A stretch of DNA of 64,000 bases from Atriophallophorus winterbourni (lineage: Eukaryota; Platyhelminthes; Trematoda; Plagiorchiida; Microphallidae): positions 1 through 64,000 of the forward strand of contig JACCGJ010014692.1 of the NCBI GenBank assembly GCA_013407085.1, given 5' to 3'. The notes under the pieces were generated by a model that did no database searches, was not told the DNA's origin, and saw nothing but the letters and a program-made list of their open reading frames with translations. This document shows, one piece after another, positions 63,758 to 64,000 of the stretch. Each line of letters starts with the position of its first letter. Within the stretch, counting starts at the first letter, position 1. Made by a program: the position numbers and the translations under genes.

Positions 63758-64000
63758 CAACGGCTGAATGCGAAATGACAGATGGCACTATAAAGAAGTT
63801 AAATAATGAATATCAATCTCTGATCAGAGATTCAACCCTAGCTGGGCACATCTCATAGCGTTGATCTTGGCAATGTAGACATGATAAGGCGGAGGGTAAA
63901 ACTATACGTGAAACGACTTCACGCCGAGGCGATTGTGATACAAAAGCTGCTAGGAATGCGGTCAATAAGGTAGATGGAGTTGATATCTCCACAATCTGAC

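Larger units (their letters stand above)
61207..64000 (+). other. MRPL3: MRPL3 intron 4 (partial)
   Basis: Begins GTAAGT. It contains a SINE, an AT microsatellite, a pogo-like element and an inverted RTE 5' fragment. 61207-61590, 61830-62100 and 63758-64000 show nothing recognisable. The intron end is not in the window. Confidence 0.7.

Overview
The window looks like repeat-rich nuclear DNA of a flatworm, most probably a digenean fluke. This is inferred from the repeat mix (CsRn1-like Ty3/Gypsy, BEL/Pao, CR1-like and RTE non-LTR elements) and from a 37-nt intron, a size typical of flatworm genes. Only one host gene is recognised: the 5' part of MRPL3 (mitochondrial ribosomal protein uL3m), on the + strand from about 57.26 kb, with four exons visible (57262-57293, 57331-57658, 59221-59491, 61146-61206) and the 3' exons beyond the window. 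Almost everything else is transposable elements, many nested, and their boundaries can be fixed by LTRs and target-site duplications (TSDs).

Layout. 0.1-7.7 kb: BEL-1 (- strand, 420-bp LTRs), broken by a 5'-truncated CR1-like LINE (1.69-3.18 kb). 8.25-13.0 kb: BEL-2 (-), a family that has lost reverse transcriptase, with a 922-bp Gag-only mini-LTR element inside it (10363-11284). 13.3-23.1 kb: a tandem pair of the same RT-less BEL family (BEL-4/BEL-5) broken by an oppositely oriented BEL-3 (13754-18455) and by a SINE plus LINE insertion. 23.5-31.9 kb: CR1-like LINE fragments and two longer LINEs (C and B). 31.9-39.35 kb: Gypsy-A inserted in LINE-B, itself interrupted by Gypsy-B (34151-37013), an RT-less element with apparently identical LTRs, so three levels of nesting. 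39.95-41.07 kb: a non-coding TRIM. 41.1-45.3 kb: LINE-D (-). 45.4-49.8 kb: a LINE fragment split by RTE-1, whose 1080-codon ORF is open. 49.9-51.3 kb: a Gypsy relic and SINEs. 51375-55751: full-length but decayed RTE-2 with a perfect 11-bp TSD and two nested short elements. 56-64 kb: MRPL3 with SINEs, an RTE 3' fragment, a pogo/Tigger-like short element (about 62.2-63.3 kb) and an RTE 5' fragment in its flanks and introns.

How the parts relate. Several non-autonomous families look built to be mobilised in trans: an RT-less Gypsy, an RT-less BEL, a Gag-only element, a TRIM that shares a primer-binding site with the Gag-only element, LINE 5'UTR-plus-tail derivatives, SINEs whose 3' half resembles an RTE 5'UTR, and a transposase DNA-binding-domain-only pogo element. 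The most unusual signals are (1) a candidate HDV-like ribozyme beginning exactly at the 5' terminus of RTE-2, with a covarying P1 stem in a second copy, and (2) an ungapped block of about 60 nt containing a hairpin, shared by BEL 3'UTRs and by the 5' end of an RTE-type short element, with compensatory stem changes. Comparisons were made by eye; no alignment or database search was run.
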